Shown here: one piece after another, positions 52,531 to 61,920 of the stretch
How the letters are laid out: each line of letters starts with the position of its first letter
How positions within the stretch are numbered: position 1 is the first letter of the stretch
Assembly: GCA_965227905.1 (NCBI GenBank)
Contig: OZ245780.1
Span: 5,766,001 to 5,830,000, forward strand
Origin: CBDDHT01 sp965227905
GTDB taxonomy: Bacteria > Pseudomonadota > Alphaproteobacteria > Rhizobiales > Methyloligellaceae
DNA: 64,000 nucleotides
Reading direction: 5' to 3'
Made by a program: the position numbers and the translations under genes
The notes under the pieces: model-generated
Seen by the model: the letters and a program-made list of their open reading frames with translations, nothing else
Database searches by the model: none
What the model was told of the DNA's origin: nothing

Positions 52531-54075
52531 ATGAGTGAGACAGTTCACCGGATCAATGCACAAGCCGGCGACAGCCTCGTTGGCGAAGCCTACAATGCGG
52601 CAGAGCGCCTCTCCGGCCTCGTTCTGGTCGATGGGGAGCTCCGGGCACCAAAGACTGATGAAGTCTTCGACGTCATCCATCCCGGTGATCGAAAGGTCAT
52701 CGGCCATGCTCCACGATGCCTGGAAGCCGATGTGAATATCGCCGTCCAAGCGGCGAAGAAGGCGTTTCCCGCCTGGCGCGCCGTGCCGGCACGTGAGCGT
52801 GGCCGTATGATTCAACAGGCCGCTGACCGTATCGAGGAAATGAGCGGATTGGTCGCGCATCTACTGGCGCTGGACACAGGCAATGCGCTCAGGACCCAGT
52901 CCCGCCCGGAGACGGCATCGACTGTCGATACGATCCGTATGTTCGGAGGTCTGGCCGGCGAACTCAAAGGTGAAACCGTTCCCTCCGCAACGCCAGGCGT
53001 GCTGCAGTATTCCACCCGTGACCCCATCGGAGTCGTTGGCGGTATCATACCGTGGAATGCACCGATTTTTCTGTTTGCGGCAAAGGTCGCCCCCGCATTG
53101 GTTGCCGGAAATACGATCGTTCTGAAGACGGCCGAACAGGCACCGCTCTGCGTCCTGCTGGTCGCCGAGATTGTAAACGCGTTCTTGCCTCCTGGCGTTC
53201 TCAATGTCATTTCCGGTTATGGCGAGGAGTGCGGCAAACCACTTGCCGAACATCCCACGGTTCGCAAAGTTACGTTCACCGGTTCGCTCGCAGTCGGGCA
53301 AGCGGTCGCCGGTTACGCAGCTCCGAAACTCTGCCCGGTTACCCTGGAACTCGGAGGCAAGAATCCGAGCATCGTTATGCCGGATGCGGATATGGATCTC
53401 GCCATCCAAGGCGTCATCGACGGTATGCGGTACACGAGGCAAGGGCAGGCCTGCACGGCCGGAACACGCGTGTTCGTGCATGAGAGCGTCTATGACACGA
53501 TCACCGATGGCGTCGCCAGGAAACTCGCGGAGATAAAACTCGGCAATCCGATGGACGAAGCAACCGACATGGGTGCCTTCATCTCGGAGGAACAGTTCAA
53601 CCGGACGCTTCGCTATATGGACATTATCCACAATACGCCAAGCGCGCGGCTGCTGCATGGCGGCGAGCGACCAACCGATCCCTATCTGGCCGGCGGATTC
53701 TTCTATCCGCCAACACTTGTTGACGGCGTACCGCTCGAATCCGAAGTCTGCCAGGATGAGATATTCGGACCCGTCGCAACTGTTCTGCCGTTCACGTCGT
53801 TCGACGATATGATCGACCAGGCCAATGATACGCAGTACGGCCTTGCGGCAAATCTCTGGACCCGCGATCTGGCTCGGGCCTTCGATTATATTGAGCGTAT
53901 CGAGGCTGGTTATGTGCAGGTCAATCAGTGCACACCGCCACGCACCAATGTGTCCTATGGCGGCATCAAGATGAGCGGTATGGGCAAAGAGTACGCCATC
54001 GACAGCATGGTGAACCATTTCACGTGCTCAAAGACGGTCATGATCAATAAGGGGACGCCGGGCCCAGCCGTTTAG
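52531..54075 (+). CDS. Aldehyde dehydrogenase
   Basis: A 514-residue NAD(P)-dependent aldehyde dehydrogenase. The general base E273 lies in LELGGKNP and the nucleophile C308 in GQACTAGTRVF; the spacing is the family norm. The oxyanion asparagine is in IIPWNAPIF. The substrate class resembles betaine or aromatic aldehyde dehydrogenases, but no specific call is justified. It follows the SDR gene, with which it may form a two-step oxidation. Confidence 0.9.
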   Translation: MSETVHRINAQAGDSLVGEAYNAAERLSGLVLVDGELRAPKTDEVFDVIHPGDRKVIGHAPRCLEADVNIAVQAAKKAFPAWRAVPARERGRMIQQAADRIEEMSGLVAHLLALDTGNALRTQSRPETASTVDTIRMFGGLAGELKGETVPSATPGVLQYSTRDPIGVVGGIIPWNAPIFLFAAKVAPALVAGNTIVLKTAEQAPLCVLLVAEIVNAFLPPGVLNVISGYGEECGKPLAEHPTVRKVTFTGSLAVGQAVAGYAAPKLCPVTLELGGKNPSIVMPDADMDLAIQGVIDGMRYTRQGQACTAGTRVFVHESVYDTITDGVARKLAEIKLGNPMDEATDMGAFISEEQFNRTLRYMDIIHNTPSARLLHGGERPTDPYLAGGFFYPPTLVDGVPLESEVCQDEIFGPVATVLPFTSFDDMIDQANDTQYGLAANLWTRDLARAFDYIERIEAGYVQVNQCTPPRTNVSYGGIKMSGMGKEYAIDSMVNHFTCSKTVMINKGTPGPAV

Positions 54076-54271
54076 CACCCTCAGTTGTTGCAATCCGGTA
54101 CCGATTCTTTCATGGCAAATTGCTGTGTTACGCGGCTACTGCCCTGTTTCTAATAGCGTTTTCGAGATTTCGGACTTGAAAGTGTAACAAGGCGTCGCCG
54201 CTAACCGACTCTCTTTCCAACTCCCAATCCAGAACCCGTCCAATCCGGACGAGAGCATTTGGAGTTGAAAG

Positions 54272-55288
54272 ATGAAATATACACTCAAGGGGCTGGCGAC
54301 AGCCCTCGCGATTACCATTGGCGCGGCCGGCGCCATAACGATACCGGCCAGTTTGACAACCGCACCTGTGGCTCAGGCCTTCAGCATTAAAGATATCGGC
54401 GGCGCGATCAAAGGCGCCGGCAAGAAAGTCGGCGGTGCGGCAAAGAAGGCCGGCAAAGCCGTCGGCAGAACAACGAAAAAAGCAGGCAAGGCCGTCGGCC
54501 GCGGCGCAAAGAAAGCTGGCAAGACGGTTGTCAAAGGTGTCGACAGGGGCCTCTATAAATGGGGTGAGTTCAATGTCGAGGTCATCGGCAAGAATGCGGT
54601 AAAGGCTGGCAAGTGGGTCGGTCGCCAAGCCAACAAGTCGGCGATCGTCAGGGGTGTTGTCGACGATGCCAAGACGACAGGCAAATGGATCGGCCGCAAC
54701 ACGAAGAATGGTGCTGGAAAAGTCTGGGACGGGACCAAGTGGGTCGGTCGCCAAGCCAACAAATCCGACATCGTCAAGGGTGTCATTAAAGACGCAAAGA
54801 AGATTGGACGCGGCATCAAATCGGTTGCCGGCAAGCTGCGGGCGACCGCCAAGGTTCCGCCGCGCGAAAACTCCATTACACAGGCGATTGGCCGCAAGCG
54901 TCAGGCCACCACCCGCAAGACCTTGCAGGATCGCTCAAACCGCAACCGGTTCAAGACGGCATTGCCGCGGAATACGGTCGGCAACAAGCCGCTGTTCCTG
55001 AAGCTGTCGCGCGACAAGAGCCTCGTAAAGCCCGGCCGTACTGTGCAAGGCATCACGAAGGATAATCTGCAGCCGCGCCGAAAGGTCAAAGGGTTCGCGA
55101 CACGTGACGTGAAGCGGGTTCGTGGCAACCAGCGCAAGCAGTTTCAGACAAACCAGTCACGGCGCAAAATGTCCGACGCCCGTCGTAACGGTCGTTCCAG
55201 CATGAGCAAGGACCGGCGTTCGCAGAAACAGGTCAAAAACAAGCGCGGTCGCAACAAGAAGAACAATCGCAATCGTCGTCGTCGATAA
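54272..55288 (+). CDS. Very basic exported protein with KKAGKAVGR-type repeats
   Basis: A 338-residue protein with a signal peptide (about residues 1-35, ending PVAQAF). The mature part is extremely rich in lysine and arginine. Residues 45-85 are repeats of the KKAGKAVGR kind resembling histone-H1-like tails. Residues 109-128 and 151-170 are a near-identical duplication (GKWVGRQANKS-x-IV-x-GV). The C terminus ends in RNKKNNRNRRRR. No family is recognised. Possible roles are binding of DNA, polyanions or cell-surface polymers in the periplasm; all are guesses. GGAG precedes the ATG by seven bases. Confidence 0.7.
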   Translation: MKYTLKGLATALAITIGAAGAITIPASLTTAPVAQAFSIKDIGGAIKGAGKKVGGAAKKAGKAVGRTTKKAGKAVGRGAKKAGKTVVKGVDRGLYKWGEFNVEVIGKNAVKAGKWVGRQANKSAIVRGVVDDAKTTGKWIGRNTKNGAGKVWDGTKWVGRQANKSDIVKGVIKDAKKIGRGIKSVAGKLRATAKVPPRENSITQAIGRKRQATTRKTLQDRSNRNRFKTALPRNTVGNKPLFLKLSRDKSLVKPGRTVQGITKDNLQPRRKVKGFATRDVKRVRGNQRKQFQTNQSRRKMSDARRNGRSSMSKDRRSQKQVKNKRGRNKKNNRNRRRR

Positions 55289-55371
55289 GACCACGACACG
55301 CGCTTGATTGCAGCAGATGAGACCGTCGCACTGGCGCAGACTATGGCCAGCGCGGCGGTCCCTGCGTCTTA

Positions 55372-56976
55372 TCAAACGTCCTTCAGAATCAGGTCTGCCG
55401 CCTTCTCACCGATAGCGATCGATGGAACATTGCTGTTCGACGAAATCTGAAACGGCATGACGGACGCATCCGCAACACGCAAGCCAGACATACCGTGCAC
55501 CCGGAGTTCCGGGTCGACCACGGCCATGGCGTCTGTCCCCATCTTACAGGTCCCGACAAAGTGCCATGCGGTCTGTCCGGTTTCGCGCGCGAAATCGAGC
55601 AGTTCATCGTCCGCGACGACGTTCGGTCCGGGACGAACTTCACGAACGACGAGGCGCCCGAGCGAAGGGGCCTCAGCAATTCGGCGGTTCATCTGCATTC
55701 CCCACAGGGTAACCGCGCGATCCAATTCATCTGCCAGATAGTTGGCCTGCAAACTTGGCGACACGTGCGGATCAGGTCCCTTCAAATGGACGAAACCGCG
55801 AGAGCGGGGATAGATGAAGTAAGACCCAATATGGAAACCAGGATGTTCGTCCATGCCTTCATGAGCATAGCGTCCCGGGCCGCTCATCAGGCCGCATTGA
55901 ATTCGCACATCAGCCAGCCCGGTAGCGCGCGCGCTGGTGGCAAATGCATGAGCCCTGAAGCTTGGCGTCGCAAGAAGCCCGCGCCGCAGGAACGCGAACT
56001 TCGCAACTTCCCGTGCAAGATTCCAACGGCTGCGAAGCATATCGTTGATGGTCACGGCCTTGGTTGTTTCGAATGAGATTCGGGATTGAAAATGGTCGCT
56101 CAGATTTTCTCCGACACCCGGTAGATTCTTGACCGCAGCAATGCCGTTCCGGGCCAGCAAATCGGCGTTTCCGATTCCGGACAATTCCAGGAGATGCGGT
56201 GTGTGGAGCGCACCGGCTGATAGAATGACCTCTCGGCGGGCTTCGAAGTTCCGTATTTCGCCGTCGATCCTTACAGAAATTCCTGAGGCACGATTCCCCT
56301 CGGCTATGACGCGCTCCACATGGGCGCCGGTCACGACCTGAAGATTTGTGCGCGATCTTGCGGGGGCCAGATATCCGACCGCTGTGCTCTGACGCCAACC
56401 GAGACGTGTATTGAACTGTTGGTTCGCCACGCCTCCCAGCTCGGCACCGTTATAGTCTTCATTCTTCGGCAGACCGGCTTCCTGGCAGGCTTCGATGAAT
56501 CCCTTGGAAATAGGGTCCTCTGGCGGCATTTTTCGCACATGGATCGGACCGCCTCGTCCACGATACTTCGGATCGCCAAACCGGCAATCCTCGATCCGCT
56601 TGAAGATTGGAAGCAAATCGTCATAACCCCAGCCGGGACAGTCCGCATCACGCCAGGAGTCGAAGCGAGCCGGCTCACCACGAACGAAAAGCATGCCATT
56701 GACGGAACTCGAGCCGCCAAGCAGTCGGCCATGCGCCCAATAGAGGCTTCGCCCGCCAAGATGGGGTTCGGGGTCGGTGTGGTATTTCCAGACGAAGCGC
56801 TCGTCGTTCAGGATCTTGCCAACCCCCAAGGGAAGCTTGATCCAGACATGGCTGTCACTCCCGCCGGCCTCAAGCAGGAGGACGCGAAGATCCGGCCGCT
56901 CGCTCAGTCGTGTGGCGAGGGCAGAACCGGCGGAACCGGCACCGACGATGATATAGTCGAATTCTCCTTCAATCAT
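55372..56976 (-). CDS. GMC family oxidoreductase
   Basis: A 534-residue FAD enzyme: GAGSAG at 12-17, the YWAHGRLLGGSSSVNGMLFVRG signature near 80-100 and the catalytic HFVGTCKMG near 465. It is a paralogue of the enzyme at 47825-49450. It begins 45 bases after the stop of the selenoprotein gene on the same strand, so the two are probably one operon. The substrate is unknown; an alcohol or N-choline-like compound is plausible. Confidence 0.9.
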   Translation of the reverse strand: MIEGEFDYIIVGAGSAGSALATRLSERPDLRVLLLEAGGSDSHVWIKLPLGVGKILNDERFVWKYHTDPEPHLGGRSLYWAHGRLLGGSSSVNGMLFVRGEPARFDSWRDADCPGWGYDDLLPIFKRIEDCRFGDPKYRGRGGPIHVRKMPPEDPISKGFIEACQEAGLPKNEDYNGAELGGVANQQFNTRLGWRQSTAVGYLAPARSRTNLQVVTGAHVERVIAEGNRASGISVRIDGEIRNFEARREVILSAGALHTPHLLELSGIGNADLLARNGIAAVKNLPGVGENLSDHFQSRISFETTKAVTINDMLRSRWNLAREVAKFAFLRRGLLATPSFRAHAFATSARATGLADVRIQCGLMSGPGRYAHEGMDEHPGFHIGSYFIYPRSRGFVHLKGPDPHVSPSLQANYLADELDRAVTLWGMQMNRRIAEAPSLGRLVVREVRPGPNVVADDELLDFARETGQTAWHFVGTCKMGTDAMAVVDPELRVHGMSGLRVADASVMPFQISSNSNVPSIAIGEKAADLILKDV

Positions 56977-57021
56977 GAATTCGATCCATCATCGCCGGCA
57001 TCAGAAAACGACCCTTCGACT

Positions 57022-58245
57022 CTATCCTGAGCCGGAAGGCAAACGCGATAGCTGTGAGCGCGGAACGAGCGTAAAGGTTCCAAGCGCCTTCATCAGCGGG
57101 TCATCGCTTTCAAGGCAAACACTCTTAAGCTCCAGGAACAGTTTTCCTGCTGTCGTCTCGCCCCAGAACCAATCATCGAGCGCCTTGCTCGTGCTTGGAC
57201 CCGGTTGTGCCGTAGCCGCTTCAAAGTAGAAAGCCTTCATGTCGTCGCAGGCGAGCTTCATGGCATCGCCGACACCAAGGTCCGACCGATAGCTCGGCAG
57301 TGGCGCATCGCTAAGATAGGACGCAACGAACCGGCCAACATCGGCAATATCCGCACCGCTCGATCCGACCGTCGTTCGTCCTCTCGTCTTGACCGCCAGA
57401 TCATGCCATGTGCGCAAGCTCTCGATCTCTTCAGCAACGGCAGCAACATAGCCGCCGGCCTCATCCGGCGGCGCTTTCAATGCCACGGGGCATGCCCAAC
57501 CTTCGGCTTCGGGCGTACTACCCGGCGCATCTTCCGGAAAGTCCGCGAGCACAACCGGACCGTCGTTTGACACCAAAAGATCAAGTGCCGCTTTCAACAC
57601 ACGGTGCTGGAACGCGGCGTCGTTCGGCACACCCATCGGGCGACCAAGTTCAAAAGGAACCCAGAGTGACCGCGGCGGTTTGACCGCCTCAACATGCGGG
57701 CGTACGAGCGTTATCGAGACCGTTGCCAAGCCTTCCTCTTCCAGGAAGTGTCCGACCGCGCACACGGCGCGGGTGCAGGCAGGTCAAACGCCGGTGAGCA
57801 CAACGCTGTCGACGCCGTCACTCTTCAGAATGCCTGCCAGACGGCGAACATTCGGCTCCAGATCATCCGGATTGTTCGCACCCATGAACGAGTAGTGATA
57901 GGTGCCAAGCGATCCGATCTCTCCTTGTTCGGCAAGCTCACGCATGCGGTCGATGGGGAAGGCGACATTGAGATCCTGCTGATAGCCCGACCGATCGAAA
58001 TTCACCGAGACGTGGCTCATGATTAGATCGTTGGCCTGCACGTCATTCGGAATGACGCGATATTCAGGAACGCCAACCGAGAATGGCCTGTCATCGCGCC
58101 CGTGAAGACCCGCGGTCGTGACCACTGCCATACGTCTTTCCGAAAGCGGCGGCCCCTCCACCCAGGGGCGTGTCTCATAGGTTGGCATCGGCATCTTAAG
58201 CAAGAATTCTTGCTCGTAATCCGCCAGATCTTCCATGCGAGCCAT
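57022..58245 (-). CDS. GrdB-family selenoprotein (in-frame UGA = Sec154)
   Basis: One continuous 407-residue frame is interrupted only by TGA at 57784-57786. Upstream residues 1-153 resemble the N-terminal part of the glycine/sarcosine/betaine/proline reductase selenoprotein B family (ERRMAVVTTAGLH, NDVQANDLIMSHVSVNFDR). Residues after the TGA continue the family in the same frame (PPRSLWVPFELGRPMGVP, FQHRVLKAALDLL). The TGA sits in LTGV-U-PAC, a U-x2-C redox motif where the family carries Sec or Cys. GGAG lies seven bases before the ATG. The exact role in an aerobic-type organism is unknown; classical partners GrdA, GrdC and GrdD are absent here. A GMC oxidoreductase follows 45 bases on. Confidence 0.82.
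57755..57774 (-). promoter_or_regulatory. Candidate bacterial SECIS hairpin
   Basis: Nine bases after the UGA, the message can form ACC-C-GCGC, loop CGUGU, GCGC-GGU: seven pairs with one bulged C and a GU in the apical loop. Distance from the UGA to the loop (17 bases) and the loop content fit bacterial SECIS elements bound by SelB. Found by eye, not by a folding calculation. Confidence 0.55.
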
Positions 58246-58760
58246 TCGGTTTCTCCAGTTGATTTCGTTATCCGGTAGGTACCGTAAGAACCACTTTGAT
58301 GACTGTCAAAATAGAGACAATGACAGGGCCAATTCGCCGCGCAATCAATTGCTGCTGCAATCGATTCTGCTTAATGGAACGGCATCTGGGATTGCCCCCA
58401 TCTCTCTCCTGACAGACAATGCACGAGCCATTACGATCGCGACGAGACGCATCACAAAGTGGCGCAACACGTGGCTCTTCACGTGCCACGTTCCTTCTTC
58501 GTCCATGCTCTTTGCACAATCGTCTCACCCGACGATGACAAAGGTGGATCCGCACAACCTGGCTACGGAACCCGTATCAGAGGCAGCCTGCTGCTTGAGT
58601 GCGATACCGATCACAGGAGGATATTCCCGGTCGAAAGCTGCCAATTGCGCAGCATTGCACTCCAAAAGGAAGCATCACGTAAGCATCAATTGAGTCGTTT
58701 TTAATATGATCAGGTCTATAATTTCCATGATTTCTTATTCTCCGATTGAGTTTTCTATTT
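58246..58760. other. 515-bp divergent intergenic region
   Basis: It separates the divergent selenoprotein and TadG-like genes and should hold both promoters. Near the selenoprotein it has CTGTCA-N12-TGACAG (58303-58326). In the middle it has a small CGTGGC/GCCACG hairpin (58470-58490). The last 80 bases before the TadG-like gene are AT-rich. No gene is convincing. Confidence 0.5.
58303..58326. promoter_or_regulatory. Inverted repeat upstream of the selenoprotein gene
   Basis: CTGTCA and TGACAG flank 12 bases, 58-81 bases upstream of the selenoprotein start. The half-sites share TGTCA/TGACA with the site at 50653-50670, but the spacer is twice as long, so recognition by the same regulator is doubtful. 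Confidence 0.35.
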
Positions 58761-60032
58761 ATGTCAAGAATTACCGATCGTTATGCCGCGATCATGCGTC
58801 GCTATTGTGTGGCAGACTGTCGCGGCGCCACGGCCATCTTGTTCGCCATCATGCTTCCAGTCCTGCTGGTGGGGACGGGTGTTTCACTTGACTATGGTTT
58901 GCTATTTCTTCGCAAGGCCGAACTGCAGTCGGCCGCCGACGCCGCGGCCCTGGCTGCTGCAAGAGAATTCAATCTGATTGCATCTGACAAAAAAGCGCTC
59001 AAAGCCGTGGCGAAACGCACGGCGATTGCCAACTTGTCCGGAAACGCCGGCGGCGCCAAGATCCGAACCAGAATCAACAAGAAAGCCAAGACGGTTACGG
59101 TCCGGATCAAACAGGCACCGGACCTCAACTTCTTGAAACATCTCGCTAGCCGGATTGTCGCCCCCATTGCTGTGAAAGCCACCGCGCGGGTGATCGGCAA
59201 CATCAATGTTTGCATCATCGCGTTGGACACGGCTGCACCACAAACACTCGAACTCAGCGAGAGCGGCAGAATGGTTGCTCGAAGGTGCGGCGTCTTCGCC
59301 AATTCGACCAGCCGCGCCGGGATGGCAGCAACAGGATCGGTCCGTCTGGTGTCTGAATTGTCCTGTTCAGTTGGAGGGTACACTGGTCCCAGTAGCAACT
59401 ACATGCCTCCGCCGGTAACGGATTGCCCACCGATTGAGGATCCACTCGCGGTCAGGCCGGCTCCGGCTTACGGCGGCTGCGACTATTTCGACACGGAAGT
59501 CGAGGCATTTGCCGTAACGCTACATCCGGGCGTCTACTGCGGAGGCCTGGAACTTGACGAGTCGGCGGATGTCACGCTTGCACCTGGGATATACGTCATT
59601 AAAGACGGCGAATTCTTCGTTCATCGCAGTGCGAAGGTGCAGGGAGACCATGTCTCGTTCTATTTCGTGGGCGATGAATCCGTCATCGATATCGAAGAGC
59701 AGAGTTCGGTTAGCCTCACGGCTCCGAAGGACGGCGCGATGGCCGGGATCCTTTTCTTCGAAGATCGCGCTGCCACGCCGCTACGCGAACATGTCATTGC
59801 GAGCCACAATGCGCGCGTGCTTCTTGGGACGATATATCTGCCTGCGGGCATACTGGTCATTGATGCGGAAGAACCGATTGCCCAGGATTCTGCCTACACT
59901 GCCATTATCGCCCGACGCATTGCCATTCAGAACCGGTCGAAACTGATTATCAACGCCGACTATGGAGCGACGGATGTGCCGGTTCCCGACGGCATCGGGC
60001 CTTCGGGCGGAACAGTCGTTCTGTCCGAATAA
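58761..60032 (+). CDS. TadE/TadG-like pilus-assembly family protein
   Basis: A 423-residue protein with the N-terminal RGATAILFAIMLPVLLVGTG membrane segment (about residues 20-45) followed by LQSAADAAALAAAREF, the standard TadG-like pseudopilin signature. The C-terminal half (about 250-390) contains a right-handed repetitive fold with LHPGVYCGGLELDESADVTLAPGIY-type strands, common in TadG proteins of this class. No other tad/cpa gene is nearby, so it is an orphan. Expected location is the inner membrane and periplasm. ATG 58761 is preferred over a TTG at 58746. Confidence 0.82.
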   Translation: MSRITDRYAAIMRRYCVADCRGATAILFAIMLPVLLVGTGVSLDYGLLFLRKAELQSAADAAALAAAREFNLIASDKKALKAVAKRTAIANLSGNAGGAKIRTRINKKAKTVTVRIKQAPDLNFLKHLASRIVAPIAVKATARVIGNINVCIIALDTAAPQTLELSESGRMVARRCGVFANSTSRAGMAATGSVRLVSELSCSVGGYTGPSSNYMPPPVTDCPPIEDPLAVRPAPAYGGCDYFDTEVEAFAVTLHPGVYCGGLELDESADVTLAPGIYVIKDGEFFVHRSAKVQGDHVSFYFVGDESVIDIEEQSSVSLTAPKDGAMAGILFFEDRAATPLREHVIASHNARVLLGTIYLPAGILVIDAEEPIAQDSAYTAIIARRIAIQNRSKLIINADYGATDVPVPDGIGPSGGTVVLSE

Positions 60033-60121
60033 CGTTAGGCCAGGGACAATACGCAACGCACGTCATTGCACCCGGTTCAGATGCAGGGCATCCGAATGCG
60101 CCGGCCAGGACACGCGCCTAT

Positions 60122-61738
60122 TCAATGACCGCCAGCACTAGGCGAGGCTTGCCCTTCTATCTCGACATTGACACAGGAGGGCAAGCCGCTCTTGACCGCC
60201 CGATCGAGTGCCGCATCGAGTTCAGCCGGGTCTGTCACATGTTCGCCATGGCAGCCAAGCCCTTCTGCCGCTAGATCGTAACGTGTGGCATCAAGCTCGC
60301 ATCCGATCAGCCTGTCGGGACCATAGTCTCGGAGCTGAATCTGATGCTCGGCATTCCAGCAGGCATCGTTGCCGATGACCGCGACGAAAGGCGCTTTGTT
60401 TCGTACAGCCGTTTCGAATTCGCTGAAATGGAATCCGCTCGTGCCATCACCCATGAGCGAGAAGACCGTCGCGCCTGGACGCGCCAAGCTCGCTGCGACG
60501 CTGTAGCAAAGACCGCCGCCGATCGCACCAGCCGGGCCGTTGATCACGCGGCTCGATGACGACAGGCAGGCTTGTGCCCATTGCCCAAACTCGCCGCCGT
60601 CCGCGACAAGGACTGAGTCCTCGGCGGCATCGATCTGTTTCTGCACTGCCTGGCATAGGAAAGCCGGCGATATCCGCGCAGCACTCGCATCGCCACCGAG
60701 CTCAAACGAGCGATGGGCAATGTCAGTGGACACGTCGGATCGCCAACTATCGCGCGACGACACAGGACGCTTTGCAGCACTGACGAGGCGGCTCGCCGCA
60801 CCGCCGGCATCGGCCTCATGCGCCGCTGCCAGCCGCGAACCGAGATTGTGCCGCGCTCGGTCCAACTCTGCAGAGTCAGGGTCAATGACCATCCATTTGC
60901 ACGAAGCATCGAAGGGTGGCGTCTTCCCGAAGCCAAGCGTGAAATCGATAGACTTGCCGAGGCTGACAACAAGATCGGCTTTGGCGAAAGAATCCGAAAT
61001 CCTCCCGAGCGAAGGATCTCGCAGGCCACGGGGACTTTCCAGCGGGACCACAGGCGCGTCCAGAGCGTCGGCCAATCGCACAAGAAGGTCTCCGGACCGT
61101 GTCGCGTTGAGGGCCGGACCGACCACGACCAGTGGATGGCTGGCAGCGGCCAGTGCATCTGCCACTGCTTCCAAATCCGCGTCGGCGGGCAATGAAACAG
61201 CGGGGGCAAGTTGGTCGTGAGAGAGAGGCCCTGAACCATTTGTCTCGGCCTGCAGAACATCGAAAGGTAGCGCCACATGGACAGGCCCCGGACGCCCGGA
61301 TCGGGCGATCCTGACAGCCTTGGCAATGTCCTGATCCATCGTATCGACGTTGGTCGCTCTGAAAGACGCTTTCGTCATTGGTGCGGTAATCGCTGTCTGG
61401 TCGAGTTCCTGAAACGCACCTTGTCCGTCCTGCCCCACCGGCGAATCGCCAGTCAGATAGACGATCGGGCTTTCCGATGCCCGAGCCGTGTAGAGGGGCC
61501 CCAGCCCGTTACCGAATCCGGGTGCAGCCGTCACCAGAGCAACACCCACGCCGTCGGTCAGCTGCGCCCAGGCATCCGCCATGAAAACTGCGGATGCCTC
61601 ATGGCGAACATGAACCAGCTGAATGCCGACATCGATGCAAGCATCGTAGACAGGCATGATCTGATTGCCTGAAAGGCTGAAGATCGTTTTTACACCGGCT
61701 TGCGACAGTGCCTTGGTCAGGAGATCGGCGCCTCTCAT
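60122..61738 (-). CDS. Thiamine pyrophosphate-dependent enzyme, acetolactate synthase-like
   Basis: A 538-residue three-domain TPP enzyme. The catalytic glutamate is E47 in VRHEASAVFMADA. The central domain has the FAD/ADP-like fold, and the C-terminal TPP motif is GDGTSGFHFSEFET...N. It resembles acetolactate synthase and benzoylformate- or oxalyl-CoA-type decarboxylases, but it lacks a nearby small regulatory subunit, so leucine/valine biosynthesis is unlikely. Neighbours are a LysR gene, also on the minus strand 182 bases upstream, and a dipeptide-type transporter. Substrate unknown. Confidence 0.87.
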   Translation of the reverse strand: MRGADLLTKALSQAGVKTIFSLSGNQIMPVYDACIDVGIQLVHVRHEASAVFMADAWAQLTDGVGVALVTAAPGFGNGLGPLYTARASESPIVYLTGDSPVGQDGQGAFQELDQTAITAPMTKASFRATNVDTMDQDIAKAVRIARSGRPGPVHVALPFDVLQAETNGSGPLSHDQLAPAVSLPADADLEAVADALAAASHPLVVVGPALNATRSGDLLVRLADALDAPVVPLESPRGLRDPSLGRISDSFAKADLVVSLGKSIDFTLGFGKTPPFDASCKWMVIDPDSAELDRARHNLGSRLAAAHEADAGGAASRLVSAAKRPVSSRDSWRSDVSTDIAHRSFELGGDASAARISPAFLCQAVQKQIDAAEDSVLVADGGEFGQWAQACLSSSSRVINGPAGAIGGGLCYSVAASLARPGATVFSLMGDGTSGFHFSEFETAVRNKAPFVAVIGNDACWNAEHQIQLRDYGPDRLIGCELDATRYDLAAEGLGCHGEHVTDPAELDAALDRAVKSGLPSCVNVEIEGQASPSAGGH

Positions 61739-61920
61739 GGATTCAGCCTCTTCTTGTTGATTGGGTTCGACTGTCCGGTGCGTTCGGAACAGGATTGATG
61801 ATCGACTTTTGTCAGAGCGGATTTAGCAGACTTCAGGACTTGATCAAATATGTCCCGGGCGGGCGTGATTGGCAGGTTGGCTCTGTAATAGAACTCCACA
61901 AAGAGCGGCCTGTAAAATGG

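Noticed and set aside
52861..54018. A 385-codon minus-strand frame opposite the aldehyde dehydrogenase gene
   Set aside because: Antisense to a gene with an intact active site; no domain recognised.
57022..58245. Two separate genes, or a pseudogene with a nonsense mutation
   Set aside because: The frame is uninterrupted on both sides of a single TGA at the expected redox position, and a SECIS-like stem follows. Selenocysteine is the simpler reading, although the selenium machinery is not in this window.
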